Assembly (NCBI GenBank): GCA_023412715.1
Contig: JAEZCC010000042.1
Location: forward strand, 73,340-137,339
Reading direction: 5' to 3'
DNA from: Bacillota bacterium
GTDB lineage: Bacteria > Bacillota > Clostridia > Oscillospirales > Acutalibacteraceae
DNA length: 64,000 nucleotides
Part shown: one piece after another, positions 51,018-59,082 of the stretch
How the letters are laid out: every line of letters starts with the position of its first letter
Numbering within the stretch: position 1 is the first letter of the stretch
The notes under the pieces: model-generated
What the model saw: only the letters and a program-made list of their open reading frames with translations
What the model was told of the DNA's origin: nothing
Databases searched by the model: none
Program-made: the position numbers and the translations under genes

Positions 51018-51986
51018 ATGATGAAAACAAATATCGATAGAATTATCGGAGCGGGCCTGATTCCGGTCGCGGCCGTTTCGGACGCTTCCAAGGCGGCGGA
51101 TCTCGGGCGCGCCCTGTGCGCGGGAGGGATTCCGGTCGTCGAGGCGGCCTGGCTTGCGGAAAGCACCGCGGAGGTCGTCCGCGAACTGAGGCGCGGGGCC
51201 CCGCGGCTTGTCGTCGGGGCGGGACGGATCCACACGGGCCGGCAGGCGGAAGCCGCCGTTCTGGCCGGGGCCGCGTTCATTGCGACGTCCGGCTTCGCCG
51301 GGGAGGCCGTGGAGTGGTGCATGGAGCATTCCGTCCCGGTATTTCCCGGCTGCAGCACCCCTTCGGACCTAGAGCGCGCGCTTGCGCTCGGCCTTGACAC
51401 GGTCGGTTTTTTCCCCGCGGGGTTCTGCGGCGGGGCGAAAGCGGTCCAATCGCTTGCGGAGGCCTACGGAACGCTCCGCTTCCTGCCGGCCGGAGGAATC
51501 GACCTGCGGGACGTACCGGAATACCTTGCGCTGGACTGCGTGGCCGCCTGCCGCGGCTCGTGGATGGTCCCGGAAGATCTGGTCGGGCGGGGAGACTTCA
51601 AGGCGATTGAAGCGCTCTGCCGCGAGGCCGTCCGCACGGCGTACGGCTTTGAGGTGCAGCATGTCGGCATCAACGCCGGGGATGCCGCCGAGGCAGGGCA
51701 GATCGGCGGCCGTTTCGGCGAGCTGTTCGGGTTCGTGCTGGAAGAGAACCCGGCCTCCTATTTCGCGGGCGGGCAGATTGAGATCATCAAAGGTCCGTTC
51801 CTCGGCAGGCACGGGCATATTGCCGTGCAGACCGTCTGCGTGGACCGCGCGGTCGGATATTTCGGCCTGCTCGGCGTCGGGCTGGATCCCTCGACCATGC
51901 AGCGAGGCGGCGACGGCAAAATCGTCTCGGCCTATCTGCGGGAAGAGGTCGGGGGCTTCGCGGTGCACCTCAAAAGGAAGAGCTGA
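51018..51986 (+). CDS. KDPG/KHG-aldolase-like protein lacking the Schiff-base lysine, fused to a VOC-like domain
   Basis: A 322-residue fusion. Residues 1 to about 205 follow the KDPG aldolase (Eda) barrel: GLIPVAAVSDASKAADLGRAL, GGIPVVEAAW with Glu42 at the conserved Glu, and TVGFFPAGFCGG where Eda has KFFPAEAxGG. The Lys that forms the Schiff base is Gly130 here. The usual GAGTVL is also changed to GAGRIH. Residues from about 210 (FEVQHVGINAGDAAEAGQIGG) resemble the VOC-like C-terminal part known from longer aldolases of Firmicutes. Normal class I aldolase chemistry is thus unlikely; it may have another reaction or a binding role. It is the first gene of an operon with a kinase and an HpcH aldolase. 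Confidence 0.82.
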   Translation: MMKTNIDRIIGAGLIPVAAVSDASKAADLGRALCAGGIPVVEAAWLAESTAEVVRELRRGAPRLVVGAGRIHTGRQAEAAVLAGAAFIATSGFAGEAVEWCMEHSVPVFPGCSTPSDLERALALGLDTVGFFPAGFCGGAKAVQSLAEAYGTLRFLPAGGIDLRDVPEYLALDCVAACRGSWMVPEDLVGRGDFKAIEALCREAVRTAYGFEVQHVGINAGDAAEAGQIGGRFGELFGFVLEENPASYFAGGQIEIIKGPFLGRHGHIAVQTVCVDRAVGYFGLLGVGLDPSTMQRGGDGKIVSAYLREEVGGFAVHLKRKS

Positions 51987-52060
51987 GCCGGCGCGGCGGA
52001 CCCCCGCACGGATTCCGCCGCCGCAAATCCCTCGTGCGGAGAAATGGCGGTTTGCGCTGA

Positions 52061-53476
52061 ATGACTTATCTGGGAATCGACATCGGCAGCAGCTTTATCA
52101 AGGCGGCCGCCTTCGATCTGGAGACGTGCCGCGCCGTTTTGCACACCACGTTCCCGACGGGCGGAAGGCTGAAAAATCCGGACCCGAAAATCTTTGAGCT
52201 GGACGCCGGGGCGCTGGCCGGCACGGTCAGGCGGACCATCGAAAAAATCCGGAGCGCGGCCGGAAGAATCGACGGCATTGTGCTTTCCACGCAGATGCAC
52301 GGTTTCGTTTTTCACAGGGAAGGCGTCCCGGACCGGTACGTCTCGTGGCAGGACAGCCGCTGCACGCGCAGCGTGCCGGGCGGGGAAGAAAGCTGGCTCG
52401 ACCTGCTGAAACGGCGGATCCCGCCGGAGCGGATGCGATCCTGCGGCGTCTATCTCAAGCCCTCGCTCGGCCTGTGCAACCTTTACGCGCTGGTGCATGC
52501 GGAGGGCGCCGGAGATCCCTCCGGCGAGCTTTTCACGCTGGGGTCGTATGTCATCTGGAAGCTGACGGGGAACAATATCTGCCATATGACCAACGCGGCG
52601 CCTCTGGGACTTGCGGACGTCACGGCGGGCACATGGGACGCGGGGCTGATCTCCCTGCTGCGTTTCGACGGCATCAGAATGCCGCGGATTGCCCCGGCCG
52701 ACTTCCAGCCGTGCGGGACCTGCCGGTGCGGCGGGGAGGAGATCCCGGTCTTCCCGGACTACGGCGACCAGCAGACGGCCATCCTCGGCTCTTCCGCCGG
52801 TCCCGGCGACATTGTGGTGAACATTGCGACCGCGTCCCAGATTTCCGCTTTTTCGGACCGCTTCGTGCCGGGCGGCTACGAGGTGAGGCCCTACTTTGAA
52901 GGCCGGTACATCAACACCATTTCGAACATGCCCGGCGGCCGGAACCTTGACGTGCTGATTTCTTTTCTGCGCGAATGTATGGAGAAAGCGTGCGGCGGCA
53001 GGCCGACGCCGAAGCAGGCGTGGGACGCCGTTCTGAAGGATTTCCGTCAGGACAGCCGCGGCCTGCGGACAAATCTGGACTTTTACGACACGCCGGAAAA
53101 TCTGCGCGGGGGCGCAATCTCGTCCATCCGCCCGGAGAATTTCGGCATTCAGCCTCTGTTCAGTGCCGCGTTCGAATACATGGCGCGGCGGTACTGCGAA
53201 AGCATCCGCACCCTGACCAGCGGGAAAAAGCCGCGCGGCGGGCTGGTCTTTTCCGGCGGAATCTCGTGGAAGACCCCTCCGCTCCTGAAGGTCGCGAGCG
53301 ACGCCGCCGGACTTCCGTACCGCCTTTCCAGCATTCCGAACGAGGCTTTTTCGGGGCTTTTCCGCATTGCGCTGGTCTGTTCGGGCGTCTGCCGCAGCCT
53401 TGACGAAAACCCCGGGATGGTCCTGAAAATCGACGAAGGAGATGCTTCTCTTGAATTCCCTAAAAACGAAAATTGA
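52061..53476 (+). CDS. FGGY-family carbohydrate kinase
   Basis: A 471-residue ATP-dependent sugar kinase of two actin-like domains. The N-terminal phosphate loop is LGIDIGSSFIKAAAFD and the mid-chain motif is LSTQMHGFVFHREGVP, where FGGY kinases have a similar Q-H-G. VFPDYGDQQTAILGSSAGPGDIVVNIAT forms the phosphate-2 region. It is most like the sedoheptulokinase-like branch, but the substrate is open. In this operon it would phosphorylate a keto-sugar acid or ketose before cleavage by the aldolase that follows. The start ATG 52061 has a weak ribosome site (GGAGAAATGG further up). Confidence 0.88.
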   Translation: MTYLGIDIGSSFIKAAAFDLETCRAVLHTTFPTGGRLKNPDPKIFELDAGALAGTVRRTIEKIRSAAGRIDGIVLSTQMHGFVFHREGVPDRYVSWQDSRCTRSVPGGEESWLDLLKRRIPPERMRSCGVYLKPSLGLCNLYALVHAEGAGDPSGELFTLGSYVIWKLTGNNICHMTNAAPLGLADVTAGTWDAGLISLLRFDGIRMPRIAPADFQPCGTCRCGGEEIPVFPDYGDQQTAILGSSAGPGDIVVNIATASQISAFSDRFVPGGYEVRPYFEGRYINTISNMPGGRNLDVLISFLRECMEKACGGRPTPKQAWDAVLKDFRQDSRGLRTNLDFYDTPENLRGGAISSIRPENFGIQPLFSAAFEYMARRYCESIRTLTSGKKPRGGLVFSGGISWKTPPLLKVASDAAGLPYRLSSIPNEAFSGLFRIALVCSGVCRSLDENPGMVLKIDEGDASLEFPKNEN

Positions 53477-54218
53477 ATCCGGAGAGACCGTGCTCGGCAC
53501 CATGCTGTCGGAAATTTCGACGCCGAATGTCGCAAGAATTTTAAGCGCCGCCGGGTTCGAATACCTGATTATCGACTGCGAGCACGGGTATTTCGACTAT
53601 TCGCAGACGGCCGCCGTCATCGGCATCTGCAACGGCATCCGGCTGCCGGTCATTGTGCGCATCCCGAAAATCGACCGCGGCTGCGTCACAAAATATATGG
53701 ACATGGGCGCGGACGGCCTTCTGGTCCCCATGACGGGCACGGCGGAGGACATCCGCCGGGTGGTGGAATACGCGAAATACGCGCCGCTCGGCAGGCGCGG
53801 GATTTCCACCATGCGCGCCCACACAAACTATAACCCGCCCCCGCTTTCCCAGTACACCCGCGAGGCCAACGCCCGCACAATCGTCTTTGCGCAGATCGAG
53901 ACCCGCGAGGGGGTCGCCAACAGCTCCGCCATCGCCGCCGTCGAGGGCGTCGACGCGCTGCTGATCGGCCCGAACGATCTCGCGATGGATCTGGGGGCGC
54001 CGGGCAATTTTGCGACGCCCGAAATGGCGGACTGCATCGGGACCGTCATCGCTTCCGCGAAGGCGGCGGGCAAGCGCAGCGGCATCATCGCCTCCAAAAT
54101 CCCGTTTCTGCAAAGCTGCGGCGACCGGGGCATGACCCTTTTCAGCTGCAACAGCGAGGTCGGCATGATGATGCTCGGGGCAAAAGAAATCGTCGGGCAG
54201 TTTCGGCAGCATACCTGA
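53451..54218 (+). CDS. HpcH/HpaI-family class II aldolase
   Basis: A 255-residue metal-dependent aldolase of the HpcH/HpaI family, which splits 4-hydroxy-2-oxo acids to pyruvate and an aldehyde. FEYLIIDCEHGYFD contains the Asp and His of the active site, and VIVRIPKID the substrate-binding Arg. Metal ligands are the Glu in FAQIETREG and the Asp in LIGPNDLAMDLG. It overlaps the kinase gene by 26 bases if it begins at TTG 53451, which lies nine bases behind AAGGAG; ATG 53442 touches that ribosome site. It is likely the carbon-splitting step of the pathway. Confidence 0.9.
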   Translation: MNSLKTKIESGETVLGTMLSEISTPNVARILSAAGFEYLIIDCEHGYFDYSQTAAVIGICNGIRLPVIVRIPKIDRGCVTKYMDMGADGLLVPMTGTAEDIRRVVEYAKYAPLGRRGISTMRAHTNYNPPPLSQYTREANARTIVFAQIETREGVANSSAIAAVEGVDALLIGPNDLAMDLGAPGNFATPEMADCIGTVIASAKAAGKRSGIIASKIPFLQSCGDRGMTLFSCNSEVGMMMLGAKEIVGQFRQHT

Positions 54219-54238
54219 TTTACCCCGTTCCCGCGCCT

Positions 54239-54269
54239 AAAAAAGGCCGGCTGAAAGCCGGCCTTTTTT
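54239..54269. terminator. Bidirectional terminator
   Basis: AAAAAAGGCCGGCT pairs perfectly with AGCCGGCCTTTTTT over a GAA loop, between the aldolase operon and the convergent phosphate permease gene. Confidence 0.92.
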
Positions 54270-54301
54270 GCGTCCGCCTACAGTGTCCCGCGCGCCGGAT
54301 A

Positions 54302-55297
54302 TCACTGCGGGAACAGACGGAAAATGAACGTAAAAAATGCGCCGAGCAGCATCGACGCAGGAATCGTGAGAAACCAGGCCGTGACAATGTCTTTCGCGGT
54401 CGACCACCTTACGGCGGAGAACCTCTTGGAAGAGCCCACCCCCATAATCGCGGAAGAGATGACGTGGGTTGTGCTGACGGGCGCCCCGATGGCCGTCATA
54501 ATCTGGATGACCGACGCGGCCGACGTTTCGGCCGCAAAGCCCTCGACGGGCTCCAGCTGAATCATGTTGATGCCGACGGTCTTGATGATCCGCCAGCCGC
54601 CGAGCGCCGTGCCCAGCGCCATGGAAAGCGCGCAGACCAGCTTGACGATCAGCGGAATCCCGCTGCCCGCCTTGAGAAAGCCGCCGCTGATCAGCGCCAG
54701 GGTGATGATGCCCATCGTTTTCTGGGCGTCGTTGCTGCCGTGCGAATATGCCATCAGGGCGGCCGAGCAGATCTGCAGTTTTGAAAAGCATTTGTTCACG
54801 CCCCTGCGCGAAGCGGTGCGGAGAATCAGATAGAGCAGCTTCATCACGAAATAGCCGATGACGAACCCGATGAGCGGCGAGGTGAACAGGGGAAGGACGA
54901 CTTTGTGCAGAATATTTACCCACTGGACGACGCCGAGCTGGCCGGACGTGACGATTGCCGAGCCGATCAGGCTGCCGATGAGCGCGTGGGACGAGCTGCT
55001 GGGCAGGGCCAGATACCAGGTAATCAGGTTCCAGAGGACGGCGCCGCACAGGGCCGAGGCAATGACGGACAGCCCGGGCAGGCCGTTCAGAATTCCGGAG
55101 ATGATGGTGTTCGCGACGTTGACGCTGACCAGCGCGCCGACAAAGTTCAGCGTGCCGGACATGATGGTCGCGGCGCGCGGGGTGAGCACCCGCGTGGAAA
55201 CGGAAGTCGCAATGGAATTGGCGGTATCGTGAAAACCGTTGATGAAATCGAATACGACGGCAAGCAGGACAATGCAGAAAATCATGAGGTGCGGCAT
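54302..55297 (-). CDS. pit: Low-affinity inorganic phosphate transporter, Pit family
   Basis: A 331-residue membrane carrier with the two Pit repeats. The first signature is DFINGFHDTANSIATSVSTRVLTP near the N-terminus and the second is AYSHGSNDAQKTMGIITLAL. About ten helices are seen. It takes up phosphate, often as a metal-phosphate, driven by protons. A PhoU-like (DUF47) partner gene often lies beside clostridial pit genes but is absent here. The start is probably ATG 55297; the in-frame TTG 55318 is an alternative. Confidence 0.9.
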   Translation of the reverse strand: MPHLMIFCIVLLAVVFDFINGFHDTANSIATSVSTRVLTPRAATIMSGTLNFVGALVSVNVANTIISGILNGLPGLSVIASALCGAVLWNLITWYLALPSSSSHALIGSLIGSAIVTSGQLGVVQWVNILHKVVLPLFTSPLIGFVIGYFVMKLLYLILRTASRRGVNKCFSKLQICSAALMAYSHGSNDAQKTMGIITLALISGGFLKAGSGIPLIVKLVCALSMALGTALGGWRIIKTVGINMIQLEPVEGFAAETSAASVIQIMTAIGAPVSTTHVISSAIMGVGSSKRFSAVRWSTAKDIVTAWFLTIPASMLLGAFFTFIFRLFPQ

Positions 55298-55675
55298 CTG
55301 TGAAAACAATCCCTTCAAAGTTTGTAAAATCCGCGGACTTGCTGTTTTGAATCTGCCGTCTCATCCGTTTTTTGGGCCGGTCCCGCCGGCGCGCATTTCC
55401 GTTGCACCTAAAATCAAAAACAGGCGGTTTCAGACAGAAGCCAACACTTTAAAAGTATATTTTCTTTCCGCCCTTCTGTCAATGGCCGCGGCGCGGGGCG
55501 GGGCGGCCAAGGACTTTCCGGCGCGGTAAGGCGGTGAAAAATCCCTGTGGGCTCTGCCGGACGGGATGTGTTTATGATATAATAAAAAAGCAAGAATAAC
55601 CACGTGCGCGCAGAGCGCACAGGACGGCATGCGGCGCGCAGCGGCCCGCGTGCCCCGCGAAAGGAAGGCTGCTGA
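55298..55675. other. Divergent intergenic region
   Basis: A 378-bp gap with no gene. On the plus strand an extended -10 (TGATATAAT, 55575-55583) lies about 95 bases before the nitroreductase gene. The pit promoter was not identified. Confidence 0.6.
55575..55583 (+). promoter_or_regulatory. Extended -10 promoter of the nitroreductase operon
   Basis: TGATATAAT gives TATAAT preceded by TG. No good -35 accompanies it. Confidence 0.55.
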
Positions 55676-56209
55676 ATGAAAGATTTTTTTGACCTGGTCC
55701 GCTCCCGGCAGAGCTGCCGGAATTTTTCGACAAGACCGGTGGAGCACGAAAAGCTCGTCAGGTGCGGTGAAGCCGCCAGGCTGGCCCCCTCCGCCTGCAA
55801 CAGCCAGCCGTGGGAATTTGTGGCCGTCGAGGGCGGGCCTCTGCTGGAGAAGGTCTCGGCATGCGCGCGCGCCCTCGGTGGAAACGCCTTCACGCGGAAG
55901 TGCCCGGCTTTCGTCGCGGTGACCGAAAAGGCCGCGCTGCTCCGGGAAGACGGCGCCACTGCCGAGGACCAGAAGTACGCCAAGTTCGACATGGGCCTCG
56001 CTGCGATGCAGTTCTGCCTGGCGGCGACCGAGCAGGGCCTTTCCACATGCATTCTGGGCGCGGTCGACAAACAGGAGCTGACCCGGCTGCTGTGCGGGGA
56101 AGGCGGCGCCGGCGTGTTCGTGCTGATTGCCGTGGGGTACGCCGCGGACGATTCCCTGCGCAAAAAGCAGCGCAAGGACCTCGGCGAGGTCCTGCGCTTC
56201 GCGGAGTAA
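55676..56209 (+). CDS. Nitroreductase-family flavoprotein
   Basis: A 177-residue FMN-dependent oxidoreductase of the small nitroreductase type. FMN-phosphate contacts appear in VRSRQSCRNFSTRPV and LAPSACNSQPWEFV, and the C-terminus has VLIAVGYA. The natural substrate is unknown; quinones, nitro-compounds or flavin recycling are possible. It is the first of three closely spaced genes, four bases before the ThpR gene. RBS is GAAAGGAAGG. Confidence 0.88.
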   Translation: MKDFFDLVRSRQSCRNFSTRPVEHEKLVRCGEAARLAPSACNSQPWEFVAVEGGPLLEKVSACARALGGNAFTRKCPAFVAVTEKAALLREDGATAEDQKYAKFDMGLAAMQFCLAATEQGLSTCILGAVDKQELTRLLCGEGGAGVFVLIAVGYAADDSLRKKQRKDLGEVLRFAE

Positions 56210-56213
56210 GACG

Positions 56214-56762
56214 ATGCGCCTGTTTTTCGCGATCCTTTTTCCGGAAACGGTCAAAGACGGCCTCTGCGTCGCGATGGAAAAGATGCGGCCATGCTTTCCG
56301 GGCGGGAATTTCACCCGGCGGGAAAATCTGCACCTCACCCTCGCGTTCCTGGGCGAGGCCGGCCCGGCGCAGGCGGAGTCCGCGCGTGCGGCGCTCCGGG
56401 CGGTGAGAGCCGCGCCGTTCCGGCTGCAGATCGGCGGCATCGGCTGCTTCCGGCGCGGCGGCGGCGACATCTACTGGGCCGGGGTGGAGAAAAGCCGGCC
56501 GCTGGCCGCCCTGCACGACGCCCTGAACGCGCAGCTGCGCGCGCGGGGGCTTCGCACGGAGGATCAGCCTTTTCGCCCTCACCTGACGCTGGTGCGGCGG
56601 GCCGTGCTGGCGCCGGGGTGCGACAGAGGCGTTTTTGACGTTCCCGTCACGCGCATGCGGGCGGAAAAAGTCAGCCTGATGGAGTCGCGCCGCGAAGAGG
56701 GCCGGCTCGTCTACTTGGAAAAGGATTTTCAGGAACTGAAGGAAGGAGAAGGAAAAGGATGA
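56214..56762 (+). CDS. thpR: RNA 2',3'-cyclic phosphodiesterase (ThpR/LigT)
   Basis: A 182-residue member of the 2H phosphoesterase family, which opens RNA 2',3'-cyclic phosphates. Both catalytic HxTx motifs are present: NLHLTLAFLG (His40, Thr42) and FRPHLTLVRRA in the second half. The N-terminus MRLFFAILFPE is characteristic. It overlaps the next gene by four bases (ATGA). The start is ATG 56214; the longer frame runs into the nitroreductase gene. Confidence 0.92.
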   Translation: MRLFFAILFPETVKDGLCVAMEKMRPCFPGGNFTRRENLHLTLAFLGEAGPAQAESARAALRAVRAAPFRLQIGGIGCFRRGGGDIYWAGVEKSRPLAALHDALNAQLRARGLRTEDQPFRPHLTLVRRAVLAPGCDRGVFDVPVTRMRAEKVSLMESRREEGRLVYLEKDFQELKEGEGKG

Positions 56763-57514
56763 AAGCCCTTATCACCGGCGCAAGCTCCGGCATCGGGCGT
56801 GACATTGCCCGCGTCCTCGGCGAAAGGGGATGCGGCCTGATTCTGACGGCCCGCAGGACCGACCGCCTGGAAGAGCTGCGGCGGGAGCTCCCGGGCGGCA
56901 CGAAGATCGTCGCCGCCGACCTTTCCCGCGGGGAGGACTGCTTCGGCCTGTACGAGCAGACAAAGCAGGAAAACGTGGATATCCTGGTCAACAGCGCCGG
57001 GTTCGGCGTGTTCGGCCCGTTTGACGAGACGGACCTGGACCGCGAGCTGCAGATGCTCGACGTGGACGTCCGCGCCGTCCATATCCTGACAAAGCTGTTT
57101 TACCGGGACTTCAAGCAGCGCGGCTCGGGGTATCTGCTGAACGTGGCGTCTTCCGCCGCGTTCCAGCCCGGTCCCCTGCTGTCTTCGTATTACGCCGCCA
57201 AGGCGTATGTCCTGCGCCTGACGGAGGCTCTGGCGGAGGAGCTGCGCCGCGACGGCAGCGGCGTGTATGTCGGCGCGCTGTGCCCCGGCCCCGTCCGGAC
57301 GGAGTTCGATTCCGTCGCCGGCGTCAGCTTCAGCATCAGGGGGCTTTCCAGCGAATATGTCGCGCGGTATGCCGTCGAAAAGATGTTCGCCCGCAAAACG
57401 GTCATCGTCCCCGGCGCGACCATGAAGGCGGTCCGCGTCTGCGAACGGTTCCTGCCCGAGAGGACAATCGTGCGCATGGCCTACCGCATGCAGAAAAGGA
57501 AGCGGCCGTTCTGA
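56759..57514 (+). CDS. Short-chain dehydrogenase/reductase (DltE/YqjQ-like)
   Basis: A 251-residue SDR. The NADP-binding motif is ALITGASSGIGRDIARVL, the structural motif is LVNSAGFG, and the catalytic residues are in NVASSAAFQPGPLLSSYYAAKAYV (Ser, Tyr, Lys). The tail KTVIVPGATMKAVRVCERFLPERTIVRMAYRMQ matches SDRs often annotated as YqjQ/DltE-like. The substrate is unknown. It is translationally coupled to thpR. Confidence 0.9.
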   Translation: MKALITGASSGIGRDIARVLGERGCGLILTARRTDRLEELRRELPGGTKIVAADLSRGEDCFGLYEQTKQENVDILVNSAGFGVFGPFDETDLDRELQMLDVDVRAVHILTKLFYRDFKQRGSGYLLNVASSAAFQPGPLLSSYYAAKAYVLRLTEALAEELRRDGSGVYVGALCPGPVRTEFDSVAGVSFSIRGLSSEYVARYAVEKMFARKTVIVPGATMKAVRVCERFLPERTIVRMAYRMQKRKRPF

Positions 57515-57570
57515 GGGGCGGCCGTTTCCAGCGCAGTCGGGATTTTTTCAGAATATCCGCGCAAAGAATA

Positions 57571-57599
57571 TTGACAGGAATCGATTTCCAAATTATACT
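57571..57599 (+). promoter_or_regulatory. Sigma-A-type promoter of the chemoreceptor gene
   Basis: TTGACA (57571-57576) and TATACT (57594-57599) with a 17-base spacer. A GCCGAT at 57646-57651 recalls the sigma-D -10 used for motility genes, but I see no matching upstream element. Confidence 0.75.
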
Positions 57600-57697
57600 A
57601 ACAGTATGAAGTTTCGACATTTTTCGCTCAATTTGCAGTGAAAGTGCCGATTTCTAACTTTAGTCTGCGCAAATAAACTGCAAGGATGGAACGGACA

Positions 57698-58996
57698 ATG
57701 AAAAAGGACAAGCAGGCATCGGGGAAATCGATCTCCAAAAAATTGAGCTCAGCTTTTCTTATGCTTTTGGCGGGAACTGTCCTCACGGCGGGAATCGGGA
57801 TCTTTTCGCTTCTTAAAATCATCTTGCAGAAGGACGTTTCCGACATCCGGGCAATCGGGCTGCCGCTGGTGGCGGCCCTTGCGGTCCTGCTGCTGTTTGA
57901 GGTGGTTGTGGCCGTGCTGCTAAGAAGGCGGATCATGAAATCGGTCGACGAGCCGCTGAAAGAAATCGAAAGAGCCACCAAGCTGTTTTCCGTCGGGTAC
58001 CTTGACACGCATGTCAATTACAGATCCGACGACGAAATCGGCCGCGTGGCCGTCATGCTCAACGGCACGTTCGAGCAGCTGAAAATGATGATTCAGGAGA
58101 TTTCGGATATTCTGGCCGGCATGGCGGAGGGCGATTACACCCACCCGGGCATCCGGAATTATCAGAACGATTTTCAGCTTGTCTCCGATGCGTTCAACCG
58201 CATCCTCGACCGGCAGAACAAGACCTTTAGAATCTTCGTCGAGTCCGCGGCCCAGCTGGACGCGAGCGCGCAGCAGGTGTCGAACGGGGCGCAGCAGCTT
58301 GCGCAGGGCGCGACCGAGCAGGCAAGCACTACCGAAGAGCTGACTTCTTCCGTCGCCGAGATCTCCCGGCAGATCGGCGAGAATTCGAAACGCACGGCCG
58401 AGGCCGCCCAGTATCTTACCGAAACGGCCCGGCAGGTGGAAGAAAGCGACGGCCAGATGAAGAAGCTCCTTGCCGCCATGGACGACATCAACCAGGCGTC
58501 CGACGAGATCGGGAAGATCATCAAGGCGATCGACGACATCGCGTTCCAGACCAATATCCTGGCGCTGAACGCCGCCGTGGAGGCCTCCCGCGCGGGCGAA
58601 GCGGGGAAGGGCTTTGCCGTGGTGGCCGACGAGGTCCGCAGCCTTGCGGGCAAGACGGCCGAGGAGTCCAAACGCACGGCGGATCTGATTGAAAGCACGA
58701 TTGCGAAGATTCACGACGGGCGTGCGCTGGCGACCAGCACGTCGAAGGGCCTCGACGGCGTTTCGGAAAAAGTCGGGCAGCTTGACGATACGGTCCAGAA
58801 GATCGCTAAGGCTTCCCAGTCCGAATCCGTCGCGGTCACCCAGGTGGACCAGGGGATGGAGCAGATTTCTTCCGTGGTGCAGAGCAATTCCGCCACGTCG
58901 GAAGAAAGCGCTGCCGCGAGCCAGGAGCTTGCGGGCCAGGCCGACGTGCTGAAGAAAGAACTCGACCGGTTCCGCCTGCGCCAGGCGAACGCCTGA
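57698..58996 (+). CDS. Methyl-accepting chemotaxis protein without an extracellular sensor domain
   Basis: A 432-residue receptor-type protein. Two hydrophobic helices (about 18-38 and 48-68) are joined by only about ten residues, so there is no outside ligand-binding domain. A HAMP-like region follows (VDEPLKEIERATKLFSVGYL). A long coiled coil carries the signalling tip FQTNILALNAAVEASRAGEAGKGFAVVADEVRSLAGKTAEESKRT. The tail has no CheR-binding pentapeptide. It must sense membrane, redox or cytoplasmic signals, or act with a partner. No other chemotaxis gene is in the window. The start is ATG 57698; ATG 57686 is too near its ribosome site. Confidence 0.92.
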   Translation: MKKDKQASGKSISKKLSSAFLMLLAGTVLTAGIGIFSLLKIILQKDVSDIRAIGLPLVAALAVLLLFEVVVAVLLRRRIMKSVDEPLKEIERATKLFSVGYLDTHVNYRSDDEIGRVAVMLNGTFEQLKMMIQEISDILAGMAEGDYTHPGIRNYQNDFQLVSDAFNRILDRQNKTFRIFVESAAQLDASAQQVSNGAQQLAQGATEQASTTEELTSSVAEISRQIGENSKRTAEAAQYLTETARQVEESDGQMKKLLAAMDDINQASDEIGKIIKAIDDIAFQTNILALNAAVEASRAGEAGKGFAVVADEVRSLAGKTAEESKRTADLIESTIAKIHDGRALATSTSKGLDGVSEKVGQLDDTVQKIAKASQSESVAVTQVDQGMEQISSVVQSNSATSEESAAASQELAGQADVLKKELDRFRLRQANA

Positions 58997-59034
58997 CCGC
59001 GGAAGGCCGCGCGCAAAGTCGTTTCAAAATGAAA

Positions 59035-59080
59035 AGAACGCCTTCCGGGAGCTGAGTCCCGGAAGGCGTTCTAGTTTTTG
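59035..59080. terminator. Bidirectional terminator between MCP and enolase genes
   Basis: A perfect 16-bp stem (AGAACGCCTTCCGGGA and its complement at 59057-59072) is followed by AGTTTTT and preceded by GAAA. Confidence 0.88.
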
Positions 59081-59082
59081 GG

